Origin: Verticillium longisporum | Taxonomy: Eukaryota; Ascomycota; Sordariomycetes; Glomerellales; Plectosphaerellaceae | DNA: 64,000 bases | NCBI GenBank assembly: GCA_019188255.1 | Contig: JAETXT010000003.1 | Location: 2,914,001-2,978,000 of the forward strand | Direction: 5' to 3' | Shown: positions 12,205 through 23,640 of the stretch, piece by piece | Position numbering within the stretch: the first letter of the stretch is position 1 | Layout of the letters: each line of letters opens with the position of its first letter | Position numbers and translations under genes: made by a program | The notes under the pieces: generated by a model | Seen by the model: only the letters and a program-made list of their open reading frames with translations | Told to the model about the DNA's origin: nothing | Database searches by the model: none

Positions 12205-13523
12205 ATAAGGGGTTTCTGCTCGTTTCCCTTTTTCAAATGGAGCCGCATGGGCATAGACCCGAAGCCTCGCGTGCTACGAGAGACGTTTTTCACAGTGTCA
12301 GGAAGCGCTGGTTGTAATGGGCGACGTAATGGGTGACGACGGTCCTTTCATGGCGTTAACAAGACGGGGGGTCTACGGCCGGACACTCGGAGGGCGGGGG
12401 TTCGGGGAAGGAGAGCGACCGTCACGGGATACACCAGGGGGCAGGGGCGTTTCTCCTCCAGAATTGTTCTTTCCGGATTTTTTTGGAGGATCTGCTTTTG
12501 AGTTTCACTGTCTTTTTTGGATCTCGCCCCTTTTTTCATGTCGATATTTACGAGGAGCATGAGCGCCTGACGAGAGCCAAATTTAATATCATGATCTGTG
12601 GTTTGTATTCTAGTCGAGTGCTCAATGCCTGTCTTGCCAACGAACGTGAAGCACAATGTCTAGCTGCACATGACGTTGGCCAGTCTTGTTTCGACAAATG
12701 TGCCTGTACGTATAAAGACAGATGGTACCCACACAAGTAGCCTACAGACACCGGTCGTTTGGATCCAACAAGTACCTCTCCAGCTTCAAGTCTCGGCCTG
12801 TCTCCTCCCGACTGTCAACCTTGTTAGCGGGCAGCGCGAATGAGCGGAATGCGCCAAGACTGGGTCAAAACAATTCAGAAATCACACGATCACTCTTCCG
12901 CCGCCATTCATATCACCATGTCGTCATCCACATCTCAACTACCTCAGTCGACCACCACGGCCCAAACCTGATGGAGAACAAGCATCACAAGGGGGAGAGA
13001 CACATCTTTCTCGTGGATGGCATCAGTATCAAGTAAGAATTCGTATTCACTCGATGCTATGACCCCGAAAAACAGCGGCAGAATGGATATAGCTTCTCGC
13101 CGCCAGCCCCCTGATTGCTCCGCGCACAGGCAACTGCTGCGCCTACTCGTCCCCCAACATCTCAGGACCACATTCAGTGTCTCTCCTGATTTTCACCCCC
13201 GCTCCCTGGCCTCCTCCACTATTTCGAGCAAGACGCGTAAGAAGCGTCTCATACAACAAAGGTTCGACACCGGAAAAGAAGAAAATGCACCTCGAATCCC
13301 CATTTCGTATACAAGGGGTTAGAGTGCGGGACCCCCCTTGCCCCCCAACCTCCACGCCATGCGTTAGAATAGCTGCTCGTGATCGTAAGAGTTGAGAAAG
13401 TAAAGAAAAGAAAAGAAAATAAGAAAAAGCCAAAGTGTATGCCTGCGAAGACCTGCTTCTCTGTGACGAAAGGGAATTATGAAAGTACATGAAGCCAGCT
13501 TGCTGCAATGTCGATGGCTTCTT
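12205..13523. other. Intergenic between convergent SUR7-family and PBS2 genes
   Basis: This should contain both 3' untranslated regions. T-rich tracts lie at about 12,470-12,535, and A-rich AAGAAAAG runs at about 13,395-13,430. The latter read as polypyrimidine on the - strand just past the PBS2 stop codon. No coding signal is seen. Confidence 0.6.
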
Positions 13524-15511
13524 CTAGGCCAGCGGGCTGCCGACGGGACTGACACCGAGCGGCGCCGCATGGAGAGCCGGCTTCAGTGAGCCCGCGCCCA
13601 GCTTGCCTAACCGCTTTTTCTCCAAGACGCCCTTGACCCAGTCGGCGACCTCCTCGTCATCCGTAGAGGATGTCAGGTTCATGTTGCCGACGGCATCGGC
13701 GACGGCGTCGGCTTCGTCGCCCTCCTCAGCCTCTTCTGCGATCGTCTCCGGCTTGGAAAGAGGTGCGAGCCAGGGGTGCTGGAGAAGCATGGCATACGTG
13801 GGACGGTCCTTGGGCACCTTGTTCAGACAGCGCTTCACAAAGTCGCGAGCTGTGCTGGAAAAGCTCTCCGGTAGGTCAGGTGGGTCACCTTCGACAATCG
13901 CCTACGAAGAAATGTCAGCAAGGATTTTGAGAAGGTGCCAGTGAAAATATGACGTACGCTCAGTTGGCTGAAGATGGTCGAAGACACCTCTGGTGGGTAG
14001 GGATACTGGCCCATGGCGCACTCGATAATGGTGAGACCCAAGCTCCAAATGTCGCTCTGCACACTGTAGGTGCCGTCTGCACCCGTAGCCATGCCGCCGC
14101 CCGATATCCTCTCGGGCGCCATGTAGCTCTGGCAGCCAATGTTGGTCTTGGCCATGCTTGCGACGAGGTTGCCGCTGACGCCGAAATCGCAGACCTTGAC
14201 CTGGCCTCGCGTGTTGACGAGAATGTTGGTAGGCTTGACATCGCGGTGGATGATGTTGTGGTCGTCTTTCAGCGTCTTGAGGCCCTGAACAGTGGAATAT
14301 GTGATCTTGCGAAGCACGTTCTCAGGGACGCCACCAGTGTACAGCTTATCGATGGAACCACCATCCATGAACTCGATGCAGAGATAGACCGCACCCTCTT
14401 GGAAGAAGGCCCCGTAGAAATCGATGATGTAGGGTGAGACGCACTTGTGCAGAATCACAAGCTCGCGAAGAATCGTCGTAAACTTGGCTTCCTCGAGCTC
14501 TAACCTCATCTCCTTCATCGCCATGATAACACCAGTCGTGCCATCTTCCTTGGCTGTGGGCGTAGTTTGCTGAGGGTCGACGGTATCGTCACTCTTCGCC
14601 AGAGGCGTAGGGTCTGAAGCGGAGTGATCAAGGCTCTTGACACCGCTGAGACCTGCGCCAAACCGCGGTTTCCTCGGCTTTGTGTGCTTCACTTTGTACA
14701 CTGTGCCATAATTGCCCTTGCCGAGTTCGTCAAGCACCTCAACCTCATCGAGTGATATGCGGAAAGTCTGGCCATTGGCAAAGTTGACTCCAGTTCGCGT
14801 AATTGTGGCCGCGCCGTCAAATGTGATCCAGCCTTTTTCGGAGTCAATGTACTTTTTGAAGTCGTCCATCTTGGAACCAAAGCTGTTGCCGTTGCCGTTC
14901 GCATTGGCATTGCCGTTTGGTGCACCGCCCGCGCTGGGTGCAGGGTTAGGAGGACCTCCTCCCATGGCTGACAGCGTCAAGCCCGGCTTCTTCCGTCCTC
15001 CGGACGCCTTGGTAGGGATGGCTGGGGCAGAGTGAGGCAGAGGGCCCGGTGTTGGGCGCATCATGGGTATGCCACCTGGGAGCCTCGGGACCCCGCCGGG
15101 CAGCATGCCGCCGGGCGACTGGCCAGCAGGGGAAGCCGGTGTGCCGGGAGGCGCGTTCGGGGTGACGGGTTTGTTCATTCGTTGCAGATGCAGCGCTCGT
15201 GCCCTTGCCATGATATCGTTCTGAACACCACCGCCCATCATGGAGGCGGCGGCTGGTCGGGGGCGACGAGCGTCGCCCAAGAACCCGAGGGGTGTGGAGG
15301 AGGCGGTCATGTTGGGAGGGTCGGAGACGGTGCGAAGGGAGGGGAGCCTCCGAATATTGTCAGGAGGGGAGTCGACGGGACCCTCGAGAGGCGTGCTGGC
15401 TTCTGAGGAATTGACAGAGCCTGGGGATGCGGGGCTGTCGAGACCGTCTGGGCCATCGTACGTGCCGTCAGGCATCGCAGGAACAGAGTCGGGCGTGTTG
15501 AGATCTGCCAT
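13524..15511 (-). CDS. PBS2: MAP kinase kinase of the HOG osmostress pathway (Pbs2 orthologue)
   Basis: Two exons on the - strand, 15511-13958 and 13901-13524 (56-bp intron, phase 0), give 643 aa. Residues 1-215 are Pro/Gly/Ser/Asn-rich with several PxxP motifs (for example RPTPGPLPHSAPAIP at 152-166). The kinase domain has its glycine loop GKGNYGTVYK at 264-273, the lysine in AMKEM at 333, HRDVKPTN from 422, DFG at 442-444, and the dual MAPKKK phosphorylation site SMAKT with Ser452 and Thr456, followed by MAPERI. The stretch CQSYMAPERI and the ASMAKTNIG activation loop are typical of Pbs2 rather than Ste7 or Mkk1/2. A Ser/Asp/Thr-rich insert of about 45 residues separates the glycine loop from the lysine; I recall similar inserts in filamentous relatives. 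Pbs2 is the cytosolic scaffold-kinase that phosphorylates Hog1. Its membrane partner SHO1 lies at 49.3 kb. Confidence 0.93.
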
Positions 15512-18500
15512 CTTGCCAGTCGAGTAATGTGTGCGTAGGGATCGTCGGGCTACGTGGGCTATGCTGTCGCGGTCACTTTCGTGGTTGAAAGAAACACCCG
15601 AGTGACGGCGAAGGTGACGAATCCGAGCCCAAGTCGGCCTTGGGAGTTGGGGAGGGGCAGAAGAGGTAGGACTGCGTGGCGTTGAGGCTCAACAAGGCTT
15701 GATCATGCGGCGGGCCCTCAGGACGGTTCAGGTTGGGAAAAGGGTCGGAAAACACGCCAGTCGGGCGCAAGAGACGAAGAGGGGCGAACTGCGCGAAAGA
15801 TTTCGGTGATACCGGCGTCTTATACTGCACGCTTATCGGTTGAGGGCAAGGCGGTGGGTTGATGGTGGTCTGCAATTGGACCCGTAGCTAGTGCTTTCGG
15901 GGAATGGCTGGTGACTCGCTCAAGGTTCATGAGCAGCTTGGGGCGACCTTTTTTTTTTTCTCTTCTACTTCTCTTCCTTTCTTGGCTACCAATGCTGAGG
16001 CGGGTTGGAGACTTGGGACTGGCGAGCTTTTAGCTGTTGCAAGCTGGGTTTGTCAGGCGCAAGAAGGTGAAGGAAGTGTTCGTAGAGCAAGACGCTGGCT
16101 GGCTACTGAAAACCGGGCGTATACTAAGGCAGGTGCTGGTGGATAATCCCAATCCCAGTGGAGAAGAAGCAGCAGGCAATGGATGGTGGGGGGGAACGAT
16201 ACACCGCAATGGGCGGATTTAGCACTAGTCTGGCTGGCAGGGAAGTGGGGTGCTGATGTACCCATCCAGTATCGGTGACGACGGCGGATGGGATCTCTGA
16301 CAGGGTACCAGGTGGGTAGGCAGAGGGGTGGGAGATGAGCTGGATGGGCTTTGAGGGGTTGATGGACGTATCGTATCACACACTTCCAAAAGGTACCTGT
16401 AGGTTAGCTGCAGTGCCTGCCTGGCCTGGGCAGACAGACAGACACTTCAAGACACGGAGGGCAGGATCAAGTTCAGACGTGGATCGTGGCGCTCGTCATG
16501 CAGCATTTCACCTGCGTCGCGGTACCTCATGCGAGTACCGAGCTACTGACGAGATGTACAGGCCCATCACCGCCATGACGGGCTGGAGAGCTGACCTACG
16601 CCAGACCAGAGTGTACTGCCGGTCGGAACTGCTCCGTGTCTAGGTACCAAGTCATCCAAGCCATGCATGCCACCGGGCAATTGCTGCTGACGGCAAGGTC
16701 CAAGGGTTGAATAATGATGCCGCAAGACAAATCCAGTTGCCTTACAGCGTCGTCACTGTCTAGGTATCCCATCTGCCCTGGTTTGAGCGAGCAGTACCCA
16801 CCCAAACCCGCACCACCTGTACTAAGGGGCTGTACCGACCTCCCTGCGCATCTACCTCGTCAGGAGTGAGGCATCACCAACCTGACAGGTGCCAAAGAAC
16901 TCTGCCGGCATCACCCGCCCAGTTTGGAGAAGCCCTCAATTCTCTACCTTGCCGATCTTTTAATGGCATTCGTCAGCATGTCGCCCCTTTCATCATGTAC
17001 GTTTGTGCATCGCGCGCGCGCATCATTCGATCAAGACGGCGGCCACCCCAGAGGAAGGCCCGGCGGCGGGGAGAGGGACAAGAAGCTTTCGCATGCTCGT
17101 CACTTTTCGCTCGCAGAATCCCCAAAAAGGGGTCTACATACCGGTTCCGACGTTACATCATCCAACATTTGAACTATTTTTCGTCCCATCTGCACGAGAC
17201 GAGGGCGCCAAGGTCAAGAGCCAAGGAAGGTAGGGCCTTGCAGCCATGGCCTCGTCTGCTTGTAGCTTCGTGCCCCGCGCCCACAGGCAGGCCCCTTGTG
17301 CTGATCCCTATCCTCACCGTGGGACTATACCTATGACGTAACGTGCAGCACCAGTACCTGTAGAACACAGTCTGCGAGTCTGTGGCTTGACCCTTGTCTC
17401 GAGCAAAATACTTGACCGCTAGTGCCTTGCGTGTGGCTTGCAGATGGGTTGCTTGTCTCGTTTTACCTACCTGAGGCACCTACCTACCTACCTACCTACC
17501 TACCTAGGTAAGGTACCTAGCTTGAGCCATTCATTCATCCATCCAGCGCTCTCGTCAGGAGGTACGAGGGGCTCCGCTGACGTCTGTTGTTCCTCCCAAG
17601 CCTTCCGCAACATGCTGCTGCCGCCGCGCTTCCCATGTTTCCAATACCAACCTCTTGAGCAGCTATTCTGGGAATGATGGTGGGGGGAGGGCATGGCTGA
17701 ACTCTGGCTTCCCACAATTCTTTTCTTCCTTTCTGTCTCTCTCCAGATCTCCCAAAGACGAAAGATGTGCACACGGATCTTGCTCTCCGTCGCCGCTTCA
17801 CCCAACGGCTTGGCTTCCTTCTCGAGAGATGAATCTTGCAGCGAATCGGCAGCACACGTCGACGCCCTTGCCGTGCAGTGCAACAGGCATCTTGCTGTGC
17901 AAGGTGTTCTCTCGGACCCCTCGCCCGTTCTCCAACTCGGAGCCCTCCGAATATGCAAGCCGCCCAACCGTCATCCTTTCATTTTCAGGGTCTCGAGCAC
18001 GCGTCGGATAGTCGGCCGTAGTAAATGCTCCGGCCCAACGAGTGTACTCAGGTACCTCCTCCGAGACTTTGATGTTCCTTGACCGTATTCCCTCCACATT
18101 GCCTCATCATGATCATCCATTGCAGCCGCGTAGATCAATCTCTGGCTGCGGGGTGGTCACCCACCGACAGAGGCCATCGTCAGTACAAAGGCCATCGCTG
18201 CGTCTGTGCAATGGCACACATCTCGCTCCACTGACGTCTCTGTTTGTGACGGTTCCTAATCAGAATGCCACCTGCGTCATCGACCATGTGGCTTGGGTGC
18301 TCCCCAAACCGCTTTCCCCAAAACGCGGTTGCCCCCACATTACGTCCATGTTTCAACTATGCTGATCACCGTCGACACTTTGATTGGATCTCGCCTTCCT
18401 GTCATGCTGCACAGCTGGTGGTTTGGGTGTGTACAAGGCCATCGGAAAGCTAGAACATGATGCACTACGTCGTGACATGCACCGAAGTCATTGAGACAGT

Positions 18501-18794
18501 CTCTCGCAGATTGATGATCGGAATGGCATTGCAACGCGATGCACGACACTCAGTAGATGGAGTTTGCCATCGACCCTGAGTTGACCCGGATGACGTCTCC
18601 CATAGGAAGTCTTTTATCACGATCCCATCCATCAGATCAGATAGCTGACTAGACCCGATCGCCACACAGTTGGCAAAGTTCCGTCAGGTCTCGACTACCT
18701 CAGTCCCTGCAGGCCCTCCCCGAACCGTCCACAAAGCAAAAGTAAGGGGGGCTGTCTTTCACGTGTACTGACAAGCCAGGGCGCGCCGGCCCGC
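15512..18794. other. Intergenic, PBS2 upstream region and gene-poor spacer
   Basis: About 3.3 kb without a supported gene. A T-run lies at 15,950-15,960. Copies of the AGGTACCT/TACCT word lie near 16,391, 16,630, 16,759, 17,465-17,520 and 18,045. The open frames on both strands are short, overlap each other and look random. Confidence 0.55.
17478..17505. repeat. (ACCT)7 microsatellite flanked by AGGTA words
   Basis: Seven perfect ACCT units are followed directly by AGGTAAGGTACCTAG, so the locus can fold back on itself. It belongs to the dispersed TACCT/AGGTA clusters in intergenic DNA of this window. Confidence 0.9.
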
Positions 18795-19229
18795 TCAACG
18801 GCCGAAAGGTCTCTGAACAAAGGTCCAGTCATTGTCCGCGTAGTGGCTCGTTCCCTCAGCCAGCTCGGCCGTCGACAGGTACGCGTCGTCGTACTTGTCG
18901 TCGTCCTGGTCGGAGAGGTGCGTGGCCACCTTCATTATGAGGCTCATCTGGAGGCGGGGCGGTCGGAGAGCCTCCCGACGCTGCTGCCGCTCCTTCGCGG
19001 CGGCCTCGTCGGCTTGCTTCTTGGCTTTGGCCTCGGCCTCCTCTTTGGCCTTTTCCTCGGCCTCGGCCTCCTTCTGGGCCTTGTCCTCGGCCTCCTTCTT
19101 GGCTTTGATCTTGGCTTCCATGGCGAGGCGCTCGCGCTCGCGCTGCCTCTCATGCATGATGACGAGAACTGAGGCGTAGGCGCCGCCGAGCTTCTGCTTG
19201 AGGGTCTCAATGTCTTGATAGAGAGGCAT
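18795..19229 (-). CDS. Small coiled-coil / charged single-helix protein, function unknown
   Basis: A 144-aa single-exon product. I chose ATG 19229 (MPLYQDIETLKQKLGGAY) over the longer frame because what precedes it reads like leader. Residues about 28-95 form an uninterrupted Glu/Lys/Ala-rich helix (repeats such as AEAEEKAKEEAEAKAKK), which suits a coiled coil or stable single alpha helix. The C-terminal part has an acidic patch (DQDDDKYDDAY) and ends WTFVQRPFGR. No family is recognised. The strong composition bias over a single open frame supports real coding. Confidence 0.6.
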   Translation of the reverse strand: MPLYQDIETLKQKLGGAYASVLVIMHERQRERERLAMEAKIKAKKEAEDKAQKEAEAEEKAKEEAEAKAKKQADEAAAKERQQRREALRPPRLQMSLIMKVATHLSDQDDDKYDDAYLSTAELAEGTSHYADNDWTFVQRPFGR

Positions 19230-20284
19230 CGTTGATATGGACAGAATCAGACGAGAGCGGCAAGGGGAAGGCTCTGTCGTGTTTATATGAGACGGCGGTG
19301 CTTGCTTGCTAGAGGGCAGAGTCACGGTCAGTCACTGCTGAGGCTTTCCAGTCACCTGGTCGGGGCAGGAGTTTGGTGTCTACCTGGAAACGGACTGACC
19401 CTTGAACGAACAGCTTTGGATGGCAGGTCAACCTCAAGGGGTATCTCTGGAAGCCTGATGAAGCAGCTGATATTTCGATGGAAGTTGGCCTGGCTTCAAA
19501 GCCGCTGTTCGGACGGAACCTTGCTCGTTGAGTACGAGGTTACTGTGAGAGTCGACAATGAGACTGGGCCAAGTCGAGACTCTTGGACCTTCCACGTGTT
19601 GGCGATACTTGTGAGTCTTCAATCACGTCAACGCCTGGATTCTTTCGCGTGAGAGTGCACTTGCAAGGCTCCGCCGGGCTGCGCGGGGAAGCCGCACTTA
19701 CACGGCGCAAGGCGGGCGCGGCTTTCAGGTCCGGGAAGGATGCGGGCTTTGTCGTTGATTCATGGGCACTTTCCTTGCTGCAGGGCGTTCAAAACTAAAA
19801 GACGCGGCTTGCTTAAATATCGACAAGCAAAGAGAAAGTGGTTTGATTGTCGCATGCCGCTTGACGATGACGATGAACTTTGATGCTGCGTTGCGATGGT
19901 CTATTGTTGCTGAGGCTGTGAGAACATGTTCACAGCGAGGTCATGTATATAATTTGAATATCAATCGCAGAAAGGTTCAAGGTTTCTTGAGCCTGAGCAT
20001 ATCCTGTGGCACTTGATAACTTGACTTCCTGAATAGTCATCATGGTGTTTTCGCTGGGACCCTGGGGTAGAACCTTGAGACTGTTTGCCATGGCCTCGTC
20101 AAGGGGCATCTGGTAAAAACGATGAAATGAATGGTGAAAGAGAACTGGCAAGCACAGGTACTACTGTCAATAATACGGTAAAGATGTGGTTTGCCACACT
20201 GAAATGGATCGCCCAGGGTTCACATGGCACTGCTGACAACTCACGATGAAGAGTATGTGATGCTCAGAAACACCAGATCCCAGC
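19230..20284. other. Intergenic upstream of 5S rRNA gene
   Basis: No gene is supported. The region holds the promoter side of the small coiled-coil gene and lower-GC DNA before the 5S gene. Confidence 0.5.
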
Positions 20285-20404
20285 ACATACGACCATACCT
20301 ACTGGAAAATTCGGGATCCCGTCCGCTCTCCCATAGACAAGCCAGTAAGGGTTGGACTAGTAGTTGGGTGGGTGACCACCAGCGAATCCCCGATGTTGTA
20401 TGTT
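20285..20404 (+). rRNA. 5S ribosomal RNA gene (dispersed copy)
   Basis: The 120-bp stretch has the fungal 5S layout. The 5' end ACATACGACC pairs with the 3' end GTTGTATGT (helix I). CCTACTGG pairs with CCAGTAAGG (helix II). The internal RNA polymerase III promoter is visible in AAGCCAGTAAGG (A-box region) and GGGTGGGTGACCACC with AGCGAATCCC (C-box region). A run of five Ts at about 20,411-20,415 is a suitable pol III terminator. Filamentous ascomycetes usually have scattered 5S genes rather than copies inside the rDNA repeat, so one isolated copy is expected. Pairing is intact in the helices I checked, so it is probably functional rather than a pseudogene. Confidence 0.92.
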
Positions 20405-21098
20405 TATGCCATTTTTGGCATTTTCCAACCCTGGTGGTGGGAAATGAAGCTATCGCGAGCCGCTGTGGGGTTTGAGGTGGAGCCGGTAAGTGTGGAAGTT
20501 CGGCGTTAAGCCTGTAAGTGCTAAGACCTCTAGAACCCCTCAAGCTGATCTAAGTGGCCTGTAGCAGCTTGGTGCGGTCGGGCAAGTGTGAAAGCCAGCT
20601 TGATGCTGCTGTTCCAGTTATGTATTCTTGATTGAAGCAAAAGGGATGAAGATGCCATAAATAGCGTGTTGTGGCGGAACCATCATTGGTCATCATGCTG
20701 AGTTACTCGCCATGCAATGAAGCCAGCAAGTTGGGCTTCACCTTCGCAACCTACAGGTGGTTAACTCACTTGCGATACCTCTAGACTCATAGGTTACGGA
20801 AGTACTGTAGGACAACAATCTCCAGAGATCACTCCAATAGACTGTGCTCGCAGAATGTTATACGGGTATGTTCGTGATATGAACGAGTTCAAGTCGCGGG
20901 TAACAGGTAGAAAAATCAATGAAGACAGGCTTCGGAGCGAATGTACCATCATCAAGCAAGACCACATCACCACACACCACGAAACACAAGGACATCACGA
21001 AATCACATTGCCAGTGATGATATTAAAAAAGCGCTCGGGTATACATACAAACTAGCAAAAAGAAAATGTACACATCAAGTCGTCACAAGATCATGAGC
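20405..21098. other. Intergenic
   Basis: No gene is supported between the 5S rRNA gene and the 3' end of the next gene. The DNA is relatively AT-rich towards 21,060. Confidence 0.5.
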
Positions 21099-21803
21099 TC
21101 AGCTGAAGCGGCCGAGTGCCTTCCCCCTCTTCGACACCTCCTTGGCATGGTACTGCTTGACCTTGGCCCGCCTGGCATCCTCCCTCGCCTCCTCCTCGAC
21201 GCGCCTGACCTCCTCCCGCGCGGCCGCGACGCTTCCCTCGCCGCCATGAGCGCGCGGTCGGCGTCCTTCTCGGCCTGCTCGGCGCCCATGACGCGCTCGC
21301 GCGCCGACAGCACCGACGGGTCCATGTCGGCCTCGTCGTAGCGGCCGCCGCGCTTCGAGAGCAGGCCGCGCTTGCCCCGCGTGCCGTGCGTCGAGACGGA
21401 CCCCGAGCGCGTGGGACCCGTGTGGTAGGAGCTGCCGCCGGCGGAGGAGAGGGACGAGACGGACGTGCGAGCCGGCGAGGGCGAGCGGCCGCGGTTGCGG
21501 TGGAAGAGACCGCCGCCGCCACCCGTAGAGCGGCCGTTGTGGTGGTGAGGGTCTTGGGACGGGTGCTGGACGTCGTGGTTGTCGCGCACGGGCGAGGGCG
21601 AGCGGTCGCGAAGGGAGCCGAAGAGGCCGCCCTTCTTGCGAGGGGGCTCGTGGACGGCGGCGTGCTGGGGCACAGGGGCCTGGCGTAGGGGAAGGGTCGC
21701 GGCGGTCGGAGAAGGAGCCACGGCGGCGGGGTTCTTCGACGGGAGGAGGAGTGGGCTCCCGGGGCGGTGGGGAGGGCTCACGGCGGCCTGAGAAGAAAGG
21801 CAT
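21099..21803 (-). CDS. Pro/Ser/Arg-rich protein of unknown function, frame disrupted
   Basis: The start (MPFFSGRREPSPPPREP) and the end (AKVKQYHAKEVSKRGKALGR) lie in one frame, but the middle is coherent only in another: KKGGLFGSLRDRSPSPVRDN, LFHRNRGRSPSPARTS and SARERVMGAEQAEKDADRAL. The first switch, near 21,690-21,750, could be a 61-bp intron with a weak GTCGAA donor and CCAG acceptor, or a one-base insertion. The second, near 21,220-21,245, has no room for an intron and looks like a one-base deletion. The product is hydrophilic, with repeated RSPSP motifs like proline-directed kinase sites, then a charged helical C-terminus. No known domain is recognised. Either the assembly has an error here or the gene is decaying. 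Confidence 0.55.
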   Translation of the reverse strand: MPFFSGRREPSPPPREPTPPPVEEPRRRGSFSDRRDPSPTPGPCAPARRRPRAPSQEGRPLRLPSRPLALARARQPRRPAPVPRPSPPQRPLYGWRRRSLPPQPRPLALAGSHVRLVPLLRRRQLLPHGSHALGVRLDARHAGQARPALEARRPLRRGRHGPVGAVGARARHGRRAGREGRRPRAHGGEGSVAAAREEVRRVEEEAREDARRAKVKQYHAKEVSKRGKALGRFS

Positions 21804-22737
21804 GGCGTATGATGGATAATAGTCTCTGTGAGAGGGCCTGTAACTTGGAAGTGTGGAGTAATGTGCACAGGTGCCAACTAGTCTTGATAGATTGAGATTG
21901 ATGGATAGGAGGTTCTAAAAGCTCGGCAAGACTGGGCGAACAGACGATATTTCTATTCCCTCTCTTCGCGCACTGGGAAAGAGGAGACATTCCTCCTTAC
22001 AAGCCTCTACTTGGCAGACCCTGTCAATGATGCCAGGCGACATGCCATGCCATCACGACCTGTCTTCTGTCCAGTAATTGGGCGCCGTGCGCCGCGGGGG
22101 TTGGACGTCGAATACAGCAAACCTGTTTGGTGGTGATCGACAGCATAGGGGTCGTTGGGCGTGACGTCAGTGGTAAAGAGCAGGGGTTCTGTGCCTACCG
22201 AGCCAATAATTTGGACGTGTTAAGAAAGGACCCTGCGGAATTTCAACCAATGCACGACGGTCATGCAGGGTCTCGTGCTGTCATGGAGGGTTGAATTATG
22301 CCATCGTACATGGTGGTCGGCCTGATGACGATGCTCTGAAGGGAGGAACTGGTTCGTGATCGACATTCGAGACGGGGGCCACCAGGAATGGCCGAGTTCT
22401 GAGACGGTGTGTGGTTGCATCGATCTCAGGACGATTGCCTATACATCTGCACTCTATTGATGGAATGCTGCGGGGTTCCCCAGTGCTGCTGTAGAGGCTA
22501 CCGATCGGATGGTGACGAGGATGATCTATTAAGGGTCTTGCCCAGGACCCCAATCTATAACTCTATCGATGGCTTCATTATGTCCGTGTCTACTTCTGCA
22601 GGCCTCGCAATGCTCTACTGCTTCGTCTATCGTCTGCAGTGTTCATGCTGGGTATCTCATCGAACTCGCAAGCTTTCCGCTGTGTGTGTATACGTGTGTG
22701 CGTGTGTTCGTTTCCGTTCTGTGTGCTTCTGGGCCAC
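21804..22737. other. Intergenic
   Basis: Upstream region of the phosphoprotein-like gene and 3' flank of the DUF1275 gene. A GT-rich tract (GTGTGTGTATACGTGTGTGCGTGTG) lies at about 22,681-22,707. No gene is supported. Confidence 0.5.
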
Positions 22738-23640
22738 TCATTTCTCGCTCTTGGGTTCAAGAGTCTTGCTGGGCCAGGCCAGCCAGCATACGGCAATGAC
22801 GACCTTGATGAAGCCAGCAATCCACAGGACAGTGGTCGTGCCGGCGGCGCTCCTCTGAATCCAGCCGCTCACGATGCCGCCAAGGAGAAGCAGAAGGATG
22901 GCGAGGAAACGGCGGTTGCGTTTGGGGTTCTCCTTGAGCGGGGCCAGGATCTTGGGGTCAGACAGCAGGTCACAGTAGACGCTCGTCAAGACACAGGTGG
23001 GCACCTCATTGTAGCCGAGGACACGGCTCGAGACGATTTGACCGCCAAACTGCCAAGCGATCACGGCGACGGGTAGAAGTACAATGTGGCTGTGGTGAGA
23101 CTGCGTGGCGGCGCCGAGGTCGTCGTTGAAGCTGGGGACGTTGCGGCGATTGTAGTCGGCGACGACGCCCGTCTGGGCCAGGATGGCAGCGATCCAAATA
23201 GCGGCGGCCTGTACGAGGAAGGACACGGCAAGAGTGGCCTTGCGCTTGGGCTGGAAATGACGGGTGTGGGCAAAGGTGAAGCAGCCCAGGGCGAATGAGC
23301 TGATGGAGACGAGAGAGCGCAGCCAGCGATAAGGGTCGCCGTAAGGGAGGCTGGCGGCACCGAGGGCCAGGAAGATGGTGTTGCCCGTCTGCATGCTCAC
23401 GAAGACGTTCGAGGCGTTGACGGTGACGCTGTCGCAGAGACCCGAGATGAAGCAGCAGGCGAAGAGGGGGAGATCTGTGTGGTTGACGTGGACGTCATCG
23501 CGAAGCCATTCGAGCCAGGTCTTGCGCGGCGGCTGCTGCTGAGCTACGTGCCGAGGGAGCTCCTGCGTCGTCGTGTCGCTGTCCGATGCAGCGCCAGCAC
23601 TGTGGTTGGGGGCCACTTGAAGGCCGTTCTCGAGGCTCAT
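22738..23640 (-). CDS. DUF1275 (YoaK-family) integral membrane protein
   Basis: A 300-aa single-exon product, starting at ATG 23640 (MSLENGLQVAPNHS). After a hydrophilic N-terminus of about 60 residues come roughly six or seven hydrophobic segments: LPLFACCFISGLCDSVTV, GNTIFLALGAASLPYG, SLVSISSFALGCFTFAH, TLAVSFLVQAAAIWIAAI, IVLLPVAVIAWQFGGQIV, RRFLAILLLLLGGIVSGW and TTTVLWIAGFIKVVIAVCWL. The pattern of a sequence like NVFVSMQTGNTIF after the first helix, and EVPTCVLTSVYCDL later, is characteristic of the DUF1275 family, whose substrate is unknown. It is probably a transporter-like protein of the plasma or an internal membrane. No neighbour suggests a pathway. Confidence 0.85.
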   Translation of the reverse strand: MSLENGLQVAPNHSAGAASDSDTTTQELPRHVAQQQPPRKTWLEWLRDDVHVNHTDLPLFACCFISGLCDSVTVNASNVFVSMQTGNTIFLALGAASLPYGDPYRWLRSLVSISSFALGCFTFAHTRHFQPKRKATLAVSFLVQAAAIWIAAILAQTGVVADYNRRNVPSFNDDLGAATQSHHSHIVLLPVAVIAWQFGGQIVSSRVLGYNEVPTCVLTSVYCDLLSDPKILAPLKENPKRNRRFLAILLLLLGGIVSGWIQRSAAGTTTVLWIAGFIKVVIAVCWLAWPSKTLEPKSEK

